Assembly (NCBI GenBank): GCA_010093515.1
Contig: MU001700.1
Location: forward strand, 246,766 to 310,765
Source of the DNA: Lineolata rhizophorae
Taxonomy: Eukaryota > Ascomycota > Dothideomycetes > Lineolatales > Lineolataceae
Direction of reading: 5' to 3'
DNA: 64,000 bases
Shown here: positions 1 through 11,382 of the stretch, piece after piece
How positions within the stretch are numbered: the first letter of the stretch is position 1
How the letters are laid out: each line of letters begins with the position of its first letter
Notes under the pieces: generated by a model
Told to the model about the DNA's origin: nothing
Seen by the model: the letters and a program-made list of their open reading frames with translations, nothing else
The model's database searches: none
Translations under genes and position numbers: made by a program

Positions 1-24
1 GGAGAAATTGAGGAAGAAAGTTGG

Positions 25-46
25 GGGACGCGTCAAGACGCGTCCC
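25..46. repeat. perfect 10-bp inverted repeat
   Basis: Two 10-base arms, GGGACGCGTC and its exact complement, are separated by AA and each contains an MluI-type ACGCGT core. Just to the right, from about 49 to 81, a short phrase containing GAGACACTCG is present twice. The structure lies in or beyond the 3' part of the FHA-kinase fragment. It may be the edge of a repeat that continues off the window. Confidence 0.6.
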
Positions 47-82
47 TGAGACACTCGATGGGTTGAGACACTCGGTGGGTGA

Positions 83-867
83 TTACGTTAGCGGATTATT
101 TTTTGCCCAGGTCTTGAGACTTCCGAACGGACAGTACTCCAAGACAATTAGTCTCATAGCACCCATTTTGGACAAGTCGATAAGCCGGACGACGTGCTCC
201 TGCCATCAAAAAGTCAGTAGTTTCATTCAACCATGAATGAAGGTTTACTTGCATGTGAAAGCTTCCTCAATGCGGACAACTCCTGTTCCCAAGACTTTTC
301 ATCGTGAACTAATTTTCCAGCGTAGACATCCCAGGTGCTAGCGTCACGGTACCTGAAAACTTGTCCATACCCGCCAGCTCCGATCATGTTCTCTTGGACG
401 TAAACAGGTATTTGCGGGGTGGCGAGATCGCCCTTGGATCGAAGTGCATTACATGGCTGCTGAATATAACACCTTAGCTTATCACGGTACAAGTCCTCGT
501 GTGCATGGTGGTCCGCGACTTGGATAGAGAAAGGGAAAAGATTCCTGTTGACCCATATTTTGTAACCGCGGGGGAGGTTCCACGTGAATCGTTGGCGAAA
601 ATTTCCTGATTGATCACCGTAGGTAACTCTTGTGCCGATTCTGGAGATGTCGCGCATTGTGATCATGTCGTCATTGACGGCGATGATAAGGTGGCAGCTG
701 CTCACCCCCTGCTCCCGCGAACCGAATACTATGTCACACTTTTCGGGATCGCTACCCAAGATGAAACCAGTGGCAATGTCCTTGGCGGCTCCAAGAAGGA
801 TAGAGCCAACTCGGCATAGATTGGGTGCGGCGTTATGGTGGACGGCATAACATCCCCGCTCTCGTGG
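83..867 (-). CDS. FHA-domain protein kinase, partial
   Basis: Fungal serine/threonine kinase of the type with an N-terminal FHA phosphopeptide-binding domain. Reading leftwards, an open frame from 867 to 253 carries an FHA core (GFILGSDPEKCDIVFGS, then VSSCH), a linker, and the kinase glycine loop (GAGGYGQVF) with its ATP lysine (YAGK). The frame reaches KLSH and then a stop. If bases 252-200 are removed as a GC-AG intron (donor GCAAGT, branch CTGAC, acceptor CAG), it continues in phase as EHVVRLIDLSK and LIVLEYCPFGSLKTW, the expected next kinase strands. A stop at 85-83 follows shortly, unless another intron starts at GTAATC. The start codon is not visible, since a stop lies at 870-868 and an upstream exon is likely. 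The catalytic loop and the rest of the C-lobe are not seen. It may be a truncated gene or one that continues beyond the edge. Confidence 0.65.
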
Positions 868-870
868 TTA

Positions 871-2024
871 GGCAATGCTTCTCGTGCAATTAGACGCGAC
901 CGGTTGTGTACGTTGTTAAATGCACATCCGCTGAGAGTGAGAATGTGGTGCCAAGGATCTGCCACCACACCAGAAGACAAGGTGATAGACATGACAAAAC
1001 GTTCGCACAGTGAGATGGAGAAGACCGAGACTGTATTCTGCGAAGACGCAGAATTGCATTTGGGCAAAGCGTCGATGGGAAAGAATCAATAGGCGTGGTC
1101 CTCTTAACATGGAATCTATCAGAATGCGGGTTGTGTTTCTTGAATGCTCTATTTGGTGCATGTAATGTGTTCGACGCCCGCGACTGTACATACAGGGGTT
1201 GAACAAACTCCCGCTCACTTTCATCCAGTGTTTCACAAATGCTCATAAACCCATGTATTCGCCTAATACCACGTAATTTTGTATTCAAGCGCATGCACCT
1301 TGCGTCCAGCAGGCCATATCCATCAGTTTATTGCTGATCTCGTGGTTTCTACTGCGATAGACCATGGGATATGGTATAGGAGGCACGGGACTCTGAACTC
1401 CCAAACGAACACGCTGTTGACGCACCCTTGATACCACAGGAGCTTCCAATAGCAACACTTTTCTTCCAACAGAGAGATAATGCGGGGCTGGAGTGGCGGC
1501 TGGCACGCAGGCGACAAAGAAAGTGGGAACCCTTAGGCAAAGCCCCGATTACCTACGATACAACCACCAAATATCCTCTAAAAATTCGGTTAGATTTTCA
1601 TGCAGAAATAAAGAGATATATTCTAGTAAGGCGTAATTCTCTGATCCATTTCTCGTCTTTTCTATACAAGAAGTTTACCGAATTTTCGGGGGTATATTTG
1701 AGGATTCCCACTTTCTTTGTCATCCACGTGGTTGGGTATGGAAGCACATTGCCTCATCTCGCAAATCTCATCCGCGCGTTTGCTTAGGGGCCCCCACTTT
1801 CTTTGTTACCTGTGTACTTGCTTGAGGATTCCTACTTGGTTTGCTTACTTAAAGCATTCTCTCTTTCATTGCTTGCATAAAAGCATTCCGACTTTCTTTG
1901 TCACCCGCAGGGTTGAGTACGGACGCATATTAATCAACCCGTTTCCGCCGCCAGCCATTTTGCCTCACCTTGCAAGTTCATCTCGCACCCATCCCGCCTG
2001 ACCTCTGTTTTCAACATCTTCACC
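871..2024. other. non-coding stretch with degenerate repeats
   Basis: No convincing gene. About 1115-1215 resembles sequence near 3960-4065 and 47340-47465 (shared phrases around ATGTAATG and CCCGCTCGCTTC), so it looks like a diverged dispersed repeat. From about 1700 to 1960, imperfect copies of a unit built around ACTTTCTTTGT are spaced about 85-100 bp apart. These lead directly into the duplicated start region of the next gene. Confidence 0.5.
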
Positions 2025-2120
2025 ATGGAGGATCCATCTGTTTCTGTCCGGGATTTTGCCCCACCTTGCAAGTTCGTCTCGCACCCATCCCGCCTGACCT
2101 CTGTTTTCAACAACTTCACC
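1929..2120 (+). repeat. 96-bp tandem duplication over a gene start
   Basis: Two almost identical 96-bp units follow each other; boundaries are approximate because the repeat merges with older copies on its left. Each contains the phrase from CACCTTGCAAG to the ATG and the first codons (MEDPSVS). The start codons at 2025 and 2121 are exactly 96 bp apart. Because 96 is a multiple of three, the upstream ATG reads through into the downstream copy in frame. Confidence 0.8.
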
Positions 2121-3231
2121 ATGGAGGATCCATCTGTTTCTGACCGGGATTTTGCTGTGAATCCCTGCATGGCCGTCATTCGAAAAGCGTCCTTACCCCC
2201 CGAGGCTGACAAGTGAGTCTACTGCGCATGTTTCCAACAGTAGGCGAGAGGACTGATCCAGCAATTCATACAGTATTGTAATCCGGATGTACGACGAAGG
2301 AATCATAGACTTATTCTCTCGTACGGTCCAGCTTCGGGAAGATCTCATCGCAGCCGGCGGACGGCCGTCTCGCCCTCTAATAGACGATAGGCTTTCGGCA
2401 AGCGAGGAGGGTGAAACTGAAATGCTTGAAATTGAACTAGAGTACTGGAGTCGTGAGCTCGAAAACTGGGGGGGTTTTTTGAAGACACGGCAGTGGGTGT
2501 TTGAAATGAAGGAGGAGGCTCGCGAAAGATATCGAGGCCGAAAACTGCCGGATCGAAGAGAGGAGAACCAGGCCGAGCTGTTGCCGGATCCAGGAGAGGA
2601 GAACCAGGCCGAGCTGTTACCGGATCCAAGAGAGGAGAATCAGGCCAGGCTGTTCGCAGAGTATGCCGAACACCAACGTTGGAAGATTGCAAGGTTCAGC
2701 TTTGACTACATATACGATAAATGCACCCTGCATGAACACTGGCGCCAAAAATTAGACTTGGAGCATATGCTCGAGATTATCGAACGGCAGCTGCGAGAGA
2801 TCCAAGACGAGCAAAAGGCCAGAAGCACTGGAACAAAGGCAGCTGGTTCTAATACGGTGGCTCCAACCCAAAAAGTGGATGCACCAGAGAACTTCAGCGA
2901 TTACAAGCCCTCTTCTAGCAAGCAGGGAGTCGATAAGGGTACCAAGAGAAAAGCCGAAGATATGGGTCCCTTGGGCGAAAATTCCTCACACAACCCGCCT
3001 TGTCCACGAGAGCCCGCGTTTGATCCATTCGCTACCTTTGTTATGGGTCCTCGATCGCCCGAGGCAAAAGGAGGCGCATTCGATTCCCATCTACCAAGCC
3101 CGGGCGAAAATTCCTCACGTAAGCCGCCTTGTCCACGAGAGCCCTCGTTGGACCCGTTCGGCGCCTCGGCCATGGATATCCGGAGCGACCACGAGGATGT
3201 TGCGCCACAAAGCAGACCCGCGCCTTTCTGA
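2025..3231 (+). CDS. hypothetical protein with internal repeats
   Basis: I do not recognise this protein. Exon 1 (2025-2212) and exon 2 (2274-3231) join across a 61-bp intron with donor GTGAG, branch CTGAT and acceptor CAG. The fusion is in phase and gives 381 residues. The start could equally be 2121, in the second copy of the duplicated leader. Exon 2 contains three copies of an 11-residue repeat (EENQAELLPDP type, about 2565-2645). It then has a charged, probably coiled-coil segment, and two copies of a longer motif containing GENSS and PPCPREP near the C terminus. Composition is acidic and hydrophilic, with no signal peptide or membrane segment. The repeated 5' leader, coding repeats and lack of a recognised domain suggest a fast-evolving, lineage-specific gene. 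Confidence 0.5.
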
Positions 3232-4103
3232 AAGCAGCCCGCCTCCACCGCCTCCGAACGCACCCAAGAGAACAACGCTGTCACGGGAAGGCGAAAGACC
3301 CGTTCGACGCGCAAAAGGCGCCGACGCTCGTCGCCTCGGCACTGATCGCCTCAGGAACGCTCGCAGCTGTCAAGCCCGTCGGGAGTCCCGACGAAGCGCA
3401 CGGGTCGCTAACTTGGGTACGAGGTCGTCACACGTCTAGTGGCAAGTTGCACGTCAGTTCGTCCTTGACCATCTTTCGCGCTTCCATCGCCGCATCCACC
3501 CCGACGACTTCCCCGCTGCGTTGCCCTTCCCCGGTCGTCCTCGCCTCTCCGCCACCAAGCATCTCTCTCCGTCCACGTCCTTTTTTCTCCGGCTCGGCAC
3601 GGGCGGACCGGCGATCCGGCCCCGCCAATCGCCACGGCCAGGCCTGATGATTGGAAGCGCGTCTCACGCGGATGCCGCGCGTCCACGGGCTTCGCCGTCT
3701 CAGGCAATAATGTCCGGAGCCATGGCGATGAGCAAGTGGTGGGGGTGCTGAGGGATTTGGCGGGTTTTGTATGCGTGCCGGGCTGTCGGTTGCTTTTGGC
3801 GGTGTGCGGGCTGCGGGCTGGGCGGTTTGTCTCTTCCAACCTGTTGCAGTAGGGCGGTAGGTTCACTTATCGTAATAGCACATTATTCTGGGACCCCTCG
3901 GCATTTATTGTCGTGCATGGCAGCAGTAGTCACGTGATGCGGGTTCGGGGCATAGCAACGTAGTTTACAGAGTACACGTAGACAACCGCGTCGCACGAAG
4001 CGGTCGAAATAAGCTCCCGCTCGCTTCGTCGCGTCGGCCAATCAAACCACACGATTTCCAAACACGTCCAACGGTACCGGGGGGGGGGGCGTGCATCGGC
4101 CCG
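3232..4103. other. intergenic region with LTR-like relic
   Basis: No supported gene; the reading frames here are GC-rich shadows without domain similarity. From about 3910 the sequence TGTCGTGCAT, GGCAGCAGTAG and CACGTGA matches, with drift, the start of the solo LTR found at 15174 and 31629. This is probably an old diverged LTR fossil of that family. It is followed at about 3960-4065 by sequence shared with 47340-47465. A run of ten G lies at about 4080. Confidence 0.45.
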
Positions 4104-6184
4104 TCACCTCCCCGCCTCGCACAACGAGAGGCAAAACTCGCGGAAGTCGCCCCTGGTGGCGTCCTCGATGTCGTCCTCGACGTGCGCGCCGTACCTGTCC
4201 CTGTACTCGGCCTTGACGCGGGCCCAGTGCGGCCGGTCCCAGTGCAGGCGCACCAGGCGCGAGATCAGGAGCTCGTGGCGCTGCCGACGGTCCTGGCGGC
4301 TCGACGACGGGCGCACGGCCACCGAGGACGACCTCGGGTTCGAGGGCGGGTCGTCGAGGAGGTCGGAGAGGGCGTGGCGCATGAGCAGCGCGTCGCGCGC
4401 GGGGCGGTTGATGACGCCGTTGAGGATGTGCGCGATGACTTCGCCCTTGGGAGCGCCCAGCCGGGTCCGTCAGCACGCGGGAACACGCATCGTCGCTGAA
4501 GGAGGCTTACCACGAGATTGTTCGACCGCTTCAGCGCGGCCCGCGCAAAGTTCTCCTGATACTTACGCTCGTACGTCCGCAGCACCTCCCTCAAGTGGGC
4601 GTCGCTCCTCGTCACCACGACGCCGAGCATCGTGCTCTCGGACCTGTCCCGCCCGTGCAGCGACTGGTACAGGATGTCGACGTCCCTGTTCCTGTACTCG
4701 ACGGGCAGCCGGTCCGTCTCCTCCTGCCTGCGCTCCTCGAGCGCCAGCAGGACCGCCGTCCGGAACTTGTCCGCCCGGAGCTCCTTGTCCATGCACCGCG
4801 ACAGGCTGTCCCCGTAGCGCTTGTCCCGGAAGGCGTCCTTGATCTCCCGGATCTCGGCGTTGGAGCGCCCCATCAGGCTCTCGATCAGCAGCTCCCGGCG
4901 CGCGCCGTTGCTCTGGTACCAGAAGTTGGCCCAGTAGGCCTCGCTCTCCCAGCGGCCCAGGGCCGTCACGTACGCGATCTTGCCGAAGTTGCTCCCGGCC
5001 GAGCACTTCATCTTGATGTGCTTGGCCACGTTGATGCCGCGGCCTTGCACCTTGCACACGCGCTTGTACTCGGCCCGCAGCTCCATGAGCTGGTCGTGCG
5101 ACAGCTGCGGCAGGATGCCCACCAGCGGTTCCGGGTCCACGTGCCGCCCGGACAGCGCGTCCACGATCGCCAGCGCGTCCTCGGTGGCGTCGTAGATCTT
5201 GGCCCGCTTCTCCTTGCGCCGCGCGCCGCCGCCGCCGCCGGCACTCGCCGGCGTCGTGGGCGACAGCAACCCGGCGCCTAAGCCGGCGCCTCCCGGGAAC
5301 CTTACCCTCTCTCTGGCTTCCGCACCGCCGCCGCCGCCGCCGTCGCCGAAGCTCCCCGGCATGTCCAGCGGCGGCAGATCGTCGTCGAGCATGTCGTCCG
5401 GCAGCGCCAGCGGCGACGGCAGCGGCGATATCGACTGGTAGGTGCCGTGGTAGGCCTCGAGCATCGGGCTGGCCGGCGGCGCGGCGCCGGGGCTGGCGAC
5501 GGGCGCGACGTCGGGCCTGCTGCCGCTCACGGACAGCCGGCTCGTGGCCGGCAACGGCGACGGCGACGGCGACGGCGACGGCGCGCGCAGCTCGGTGCTG
5601 TGGGCGCGCCCGTGCGCGTGCACGTTGCTGGTCGAGAGGCGGTGCGGGCGCGGGCGCGGGCGGGCCGGCAGACCTTGGTCGAGCTTGCTCGCGCTGGTCC
5701 GCGGGTGGTCGGGGCCGGGCGCCGGCCCTGCCGGTTCCCCCCCGGCGCCGGGGGCGATCTCGACGGCCTGGTACTGCGGGGCGCCGCCGGCGGGGTGCTT
5801 CTGCGCGGCCGGGACCTGAGGCTGCGCCGTGTATTGCAGGGGGTACTGCCCCGGGGCGGCCGCGGACGAGGACGCCGCCCGCGAGTGCCCGGGGCGCACC
5901 TTGTGCTGGGGCGGGCCGGGGGGGTTGGCGGCAAGGGGCGTGTGCGCCACGGGCGGCGGCGCCTGGGCATGCGGCGTCGTGGTGTACTTGATCCTGTCCG
6001 GCATCTGCGCGTATTGGTAGGGCGTCGGGTGGGCGTAGCCGGTGGCCGAAGGAGGGGAGGCTACGGGATAGGGCGAGGCCGGGCTTTGGGCCGGTTGCTG
6101 GCGCTGGTGCTGTTGCTGCTGGGCGTAGCCGGGGCGCTCGTGAGGGGGCAGGTCGGCCCAGTCGCCCATGGTGATGTTGGACAT
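4104..6184 (-). CDS. annexin family protein
   Basis: Calcium-dependent phospholipid-binding protein of the fungal annexin C group, expected to be cytosolic and to bind membranes reversibly. Exon 1 is 6184-4511 and exon 2 is 4445-4104; the 65-bp intron has donor GTAAGC and acceptor AAG, is in phase, and gives 671 residues. Residues 1 to about 325 are low-complexity P/Q/S/A-rich, starting MSNITMGDWADLPPHERPGY, with poly-Gly near the end. The annexin core starts at about residue 328 (KIYDATEDALAIVDALSG). It continues with annexin-like helices (HDQLMELRAEYKRV, RRELLIESLMGRSNAEI, RADKFRTAVLLAL) and ends after the intron with GEVIAHILNGVINRP and RVKAEYRDRYGAHVEDDIED. The canonical type-2 calcium loop (GXGT) is not obvious, as in other divergent fungal annexins. 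It lies 638 bp downstream of the NVJ2-like gene on the same strand. Confidence 0.88.
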
Positions 6185-6822
6185 GGCGGGGTCTGTTGCG
6201 GGGGGTGAGTCGACGGTGCGGGCGGTGAAGACGAGGGAGAGAGAGGGGAGAGGCGCGGGCGGCCGCTCGAGACGGGATGCAGCGGCCGGCGGGCCCGGGG
6301 CAACTTAACGCCGACGCGCCGTCGACGAGGCCTTCTCCGGCCCCGATCACGAGGAGCGCCGCGCTGAGGAAGAAGCTCTCCTCTCGCTCAGGTGTGTGCC
6401 ATGCGCCCCTTGCCTCGTACTCGAAACCAAGCAGCCATGGTATTTCTGATTTCGACTCGGCGTCGGCTCTGCCAAAAAGCGTCGCAAAATGCCCAGATAA
6501 GTTTCTTGCCGCCCAGCGGGTGTTAGGGCCGAAGTTGCAAGCTGCATTAGCTCGGCATGCACGAAGAGCGCTCCAAGCTCGCGAATCTGCAAACGCGGCA
6601 TGCAGGTTAACTGGGTATTAGCTACGAGACCATGTAGCTCCATTGCTCGATCAACCGTGCGCTGTGCCGCGAGAGGCACAAAAACACCAAAAAAAAAGAC
6701 CAATACCCGCATAAACCCCGCGCCCACTATGCCATACATGTGAATATCGTGGATGCCGCGGAACCCTCCGCCTGCGGCCCAAACAAAGGGAAAAAAAAAA
6801 AAAAAGGAAGCGAGTGCGCCCG
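6185..6822. other. intergenic region between NVJ2-like gene and annexin
   Basis: 638 bp between the stop of the NVJ2-like gene and the start of the annexin gene, so it should hold the terminator of one and the promoter of the other. A run of about 18 A/T pairs (poly-A on the plus strand) lies near 6788-6806. No gene is supported. Confidence 0.6.
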
Positions 6823-7502
6823 TCAAGACGCCGCCTTGCGCCCCGGCCTCGCCGGCAGCGGTGGCGGCCGCTGCCGCTCCGCCTCGCGCTTCTCGGGTTC
6901 GCGCCCCTCGGCGACGCCCTTGCTGTCCTCGCGCGAGCGCCTGCGCGCCCCCTCCTCGTCCAGGTCGACCGGGAACACGCCCTCATCGTCCTCGCCGCCA
7001 CCGTCGTCGTCATCGTCGTCGTCGTCGTCGTCCGCCGCGACCGGCGCCTCGACGACCAGCAAGCCGCCGCCGCCGCCGCCGCCGTCGCCGTCGCTCTCGC
7101 CGTCGCCGCCGCTTGCCCCGGCCGCCCCAGACGCCCGCGTCTTCGCCCCGCCCCGCCTGCTCCCATCCCCCTGCTGCCGCTGCCGCTGCCGTTGCTGCTG
7201 CTGCTGCTGCTGTTGCTGCTGCTTCCGCCCCTGCTGCTCCGGGTCCGCGCCGCCCTTCTTCCCGCTGCCCGAAGCCCACGCGCCCGCCCCCACCAGCGGC
7301 CCCGTATGCCATCCTCCTCCTCCGCCGCCGCCACCGCTCCTCGCCGCGCTCGGCAGCGGCAGCGGCTGTCCCGGCGGCGGCAGCGGCTGCCCGCGCCCGA
7401 TCGGGTGCGCGGGGCTGCCCGGCGGCGCCGCCGCGTCGAGCGCCACCCCGCCGGGCGACGCCGTCATCGAGAGCCGCTTGCTGGCGGCCGGCAGCGGGAG
7501 GC

Positions 7503-7535
<33 letters not shown>

Positions 7536-7745
7536 TCGACGCCGGCGAGCTGCCGCCGCTGGCCGCGCGCGAGCCGGACCGACGCCGCTGCGTCAACGAC
7601 AGGCTGCCGCCGCTGGGCACGCGCGTGGGGATGCGGCTCGGGGGCGGCTGGGCCGGACCGGGCGAGCCCGGCGACACTGATCTGCGCTGCTCGCGCCGCT
7701 CCTGCTTGCCCAGCCCGCCTGGAGACGACAACGACGGCGACGATA

Positions 7746-7781
<36 letters not shown>

Positions 7782-10498
7782 TTGACGGCGGCGGCGTGCC
7801 GCCGGTCCCGCGCCGGCCCAGCACGTTCCAGCCCCATTTCTTGGCCGCCGTCAGCCCCTGATTGAGGCTCTGGCGCTTCTCGGCCGCGGTGGAGGAGCGT
7901 GGCGGCCCCGTCGGCGTGCCCATCCTTCCGCGCAACGTGTCCATGGTGATCCCTCCGCGTGGCGTGTCCGCGGTGGCCCGGTCGTCCTCTTCCCCCCCTT
8001 TGGGCCCGCCGGGGCCTGCCCCCGCCGTGAACTGCGCCCAGGACGGCGCACTCCCCCTCCTGCTCTGCGGCGCCGGCGTCCCGCCCCCTTCTGGCGAGCC
8101 CACCGGGCTCTCCAGCGGCGACGTCGGCTGCGAGGACCGTGCCGAGATGTCCTTGATGACGGCGACGGCGCCCACGTCGTGCGGCAGCGCTTGCCCCGCC
8201 TGGCTGCGCGCGCTGCGGCCACCCGCCGCCGCCGCCGTTGCGGTCCGCGTTGCGTTGGCCGTCTCGGTGGAGATGCTGACCACCGGCGACGCGGCGCTGG
8301 CGAACGAGTTGGAGCGCATCGACCTCGGCTTGGGGCTCTCCTGGCGCTGCTGCGCCAGCATGCATGCCTGTCTCCCGGCGTCGACGCCCTGCGGAGAGCT
8401 CGCGCTCGCACTCGCGCTCGCGCTTTTGTCGTCCGCGCCGTCCATGCCCTCCTCTTCATAGCCCTTCTCGTCCCTCTCGTGGGCCTTAAACACCTCGTCC
8501 ACCAGCCCCTGCTCCGCCGCGGCGCTCTCCCTGCTCCGGGGCTCCGGCCGCACCTTCGCATCGTCCTTCCAGATCCCCGCCCTGTGCCGCTGCAGCGCCG
8601 TGTCGATGAAGGGTATGTCGTCCCAGTTGGGGAGCACCACCGTGTCGGCCACGACCTCGCGGATGCGGTTCTCGATGGCCCGATGCACGATGCTCCAGGT
8701 GATCTGGCGCGCGCTCACGATGGGCTCGATGGCCATGTCCATCGCCGGCATCTTCTCGAACGAGACCCAGAGCCTGTTGCTGGGCGGCGGCTTGAGCCGC
8801 AGCAGGACGTGCCCTTCGAGCTTCTTCAGGATCCCCGCGAGCACCAGGTTGACTTCGCGCGGCTTGAACCGCGCTCCCAGCTCGATGCGGGCCATGGCCT
8901 CGATTTCGAGCCGGAAGTTCCCCGCGTAGCGTACGTCCGCCTCGACGGTAAGGTCGCCGTCGACCCGCAGTTCCTTGAGCTTCGGGTTCGTCACAATCGG
9001 CGCGCTGTCGCCCATGGCAATCTTCTTGATCTGCACTGCACGCAGGAAGGCCGGCTTGTTCACCCGTGCAATCTTCTTCGTGATCTTGCCCCGCACAAAA
9101 GTCTCCACTTCGGACGTGCGATACAAGGATAGGAACAGTCGGCCCAACAATGCGTTCAGCCAGCGAGTTTCGAGGGTCGATTCGGACGCATGTAGTTGCT
9201 GGACCAGCTTGATGATATCAGCTTGTACAAATGAAAGCGGAGTGGGGGCATGGTCCGGCTGAGGTTCAGGGCCCATGTGGTCTGGCTGAGAGTCAGAGGC
9301 AGGGTGATCCGGCCGAGAGTCAAGGGCGCCATTGTTCGATGCATCGTTTTCTCGTGCCTTCTGTGCGAGCAGCGCGTGATAGAAATCCTCCTTTTCGGAA
9401 CAGTTGTCAGAGAAGAGGAAGAATGGTTTGGTCGCACTCTTGTCAACAAGGTCGCCCAGCGAGTGCTTGCGCGTCAGCCGGATGCAGTTGCGCTTTATCC
9501 AGAGTTCACCCTCGGGTATAGGAAGCTCTAAATCACCGCCGTATATGTCCACATTATAGTATTCGAGCGATATCACGTGGCGAACCTCGAGCTGCTCGCT
9601 GTCATCGTAGAGCATGAGGTGGCCATGTCTGTCGAGGTGGCATAGAGGTGGTGTTAGCGTGCCATAACTCGCGAAGACCTAACATAAAACGAAATAAAAC
9701 AGAATAGAGCAGCATAAAACAGAAATAACAGAACAAAACAACATAAGTGACATATCCAATCTACGCACGTAGCCACATAGTATCGAAAGGAAATTCACAC
9801 ATCACTGGAAAAAAAAAAAAATACTAGTCGTAAACGCATTTCACCGGTCTTACTCAGGGGGTTCACTACCACTTAGGGAGCGGAGGGCCTCACTATCGCA
9901 CTGACCTCAAAACGACATAAAACACATTCCTGGCCCGGCCCGCCTTCCTGCCCGCTCCCGGCCCGGCCTGCTCGCCCAAGACGGGGGGGCCCTGCGCCCT
10001 GCCGCCGCGCTCGAACAGGCTGCGGTACATGCTCTGGTAGACGCTGGGGCTCTCGGGCGCCACCACGGCCACGGCGCCGCCCGCCGGTGTCGTCCGCTCC
10101 GGCGGCTTCCCCTTGACGCCCCCCGGCACGTACTCGCGGCACACGGCGAAGTAGCCGGCCGCGACGTCGGGCTCGTGGGCCTCCCGCCGCCGCAGCGCCG
10201 CCGGCAGCGCGTCCGCCAGCGCCTGGGCTGAGCCCGAGCCTGAGCCCGGGCCCGAGCCGTCCGCGTCCGCGTCCGCGTCCGTGTCCGTGTCGGCGTCGGC
10301 GTCCCGCCCGGGCCCCGTCTTGCCATCCTTGTGCTGGCGCTGGGGCTGCCGGTGCTGGGGCTGCTGGCCGGGGCGAGGGTCCGCGACCCGCGGGAACGTC
10401 AGCGCGGCGTGCAGCGCGAGCAGGGCGAGGACGAGCGGGATGAAGGTGAGGCCGCCGAGGAGATAGACGAGCAGGAAGCCGGCGATGGACGAGGACAT
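6823..10498 (-). CDS. NVJ2: NVJ2/TEX2-like SMP-domain lipid transfer protein
   Basis: ER-anchored tubular lipid-transfer protein of the SMP (TULIP) family; yeast Nvj2 acts at nucleus-vacuole and ER-Golgi contacts. Exon 1 (10498-9906) starts MSSSIAGFLLVYLLGG and gives one N-terminal membrane segment (about residues 4-33). It then has a D/A-rich linker and a conserved stretch ending NVFYVVLR. A 277-bp intron (9905-9629) joins in phase to exon 2 (9628-6823), which continues HGHLMLYDDSEQLEVRHVISL, the PH-like region. Total 1132 residues. The SMP domain spans about residues 335-545 (ETRWLNALLGRLFLSLY; IVTNPKLKELRVDGDL; RIELGARFKPREVNLVLAGI; VLPNWDDIPF). The C-terminal half is disordered S/P/A/Q-rich with poly-Pro and poly-Gln, and ends with a run of ten Asp and an acidic patch. 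Trinucleotide repeats there create long spurious frames on the other strand. The domain identification is strong; the tail is unusually long. Confidence 0.9.
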
Positions 10499-11382
10499 CG
10501 TGGGCGGCGGTAGGGAGGTGTGGGGGCAGGAGGGAGGGGGGGAAGGTGGTGGTTGGTTGGTGGTGGTGGTGGCGAAGAAGTTGCGCCGTTTTCGTCGTTG
10601 CTCAAGCTGCGGCCGTTAGCTCGTTTGTGGCTGTGCAACGCCCTCCCCCCAATCTTACCGGGGACACCTGGCCGGAGTGGCTTGCCCTTGTTGCAGCCAC
10701 ATGGCTAGCGTCCGTGCACATTCTCGTGCTGCGACCTCAACTCCACCGACAGGCCGGCGCGGGTTTGAGCTTACAACAATGCGGCAGTCTATCGATTGTA
10801 GGTAGAGACCCTGTCACTGCTTGAGCTTACAATAATACGATCGTCTAGCAACTGTCGGTGCGAGGTCTCATCGTGGCTTTGAACTTTTGACGATACAACA
10901 GTCCATCAACCAGGATCTTTGCAAACCGCCGACGGGCCGCGTCCAAAGTTCCCGAGACGTGGGGAATCCGGCTTCAATCTTGGAACCGGCGCCTTTTCCA
11001 TCGTTGAACTGGAATCAGGTCGCATCGTTCGAGTCATCTTGTGATCAGGCAGTTGACGGGCAAATGGCATTAGGATCTATACTCTTCTTGGAGAATGGAA
11101 AACGAGAGCACGACCCCTGACAAGAGACAAAGAAATCGAAAGAAAAAAAAAACAATTCCCCTGTCGAAACCGACGGCCTGTGCGTGGTATTTGCGACTTG
11201 GTGCCGTCCCGGCGAATTTTATTGAGCTCTACCTAGGAAAACTAGCAGAGCCCGCCGCGAGACTGCGCCTGGCACTGAAGCCCAAGCCCGAAGCCATTCA
11301 TAAGTCCACCGTCAGCACCGAAACCCCATGAGCCTTTCTTCATCTCCATGTCCCTAGACAGCTCCGAGACGGAAAACGCATT
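10499..11382. other. intergenic region with degenerate tandem repeat
   Basis: Upstream region of the NVJ2-like gene and 3' side of RPS9. A G/T-rich stretch lies at about 10540-10580. From about 10765 to 10910 a unit of roughly 58 bp (GAGCTTACAA ... GTCTA ... TCACTGCTT) is repeated about 2.5 times with many differences. No gene is supported. Confidence 0.45.

Noticed and set aside
3408-3866. 152-codon minus-strand frame
   Set aside because: No domain, biased composition, and overlapping open frames on the other strand, typical of GC-rich non-coding sequence.
4563-6350. 595-codon minus-strand frame and long plus-strand frames overlapping the annexin gene
   Set aside because: They are Arg/Ala/Gly/Pro-rich shadows of the GC-rich annexin coding sequence in other frames, without any domain.
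6740-9132. Several 280-450-codon frames on both strands across the NVJ2-like gene
   Set aside because: They arise from trinucleotide repeats in the disordered C-terminal half and show only low-complexity sequence.
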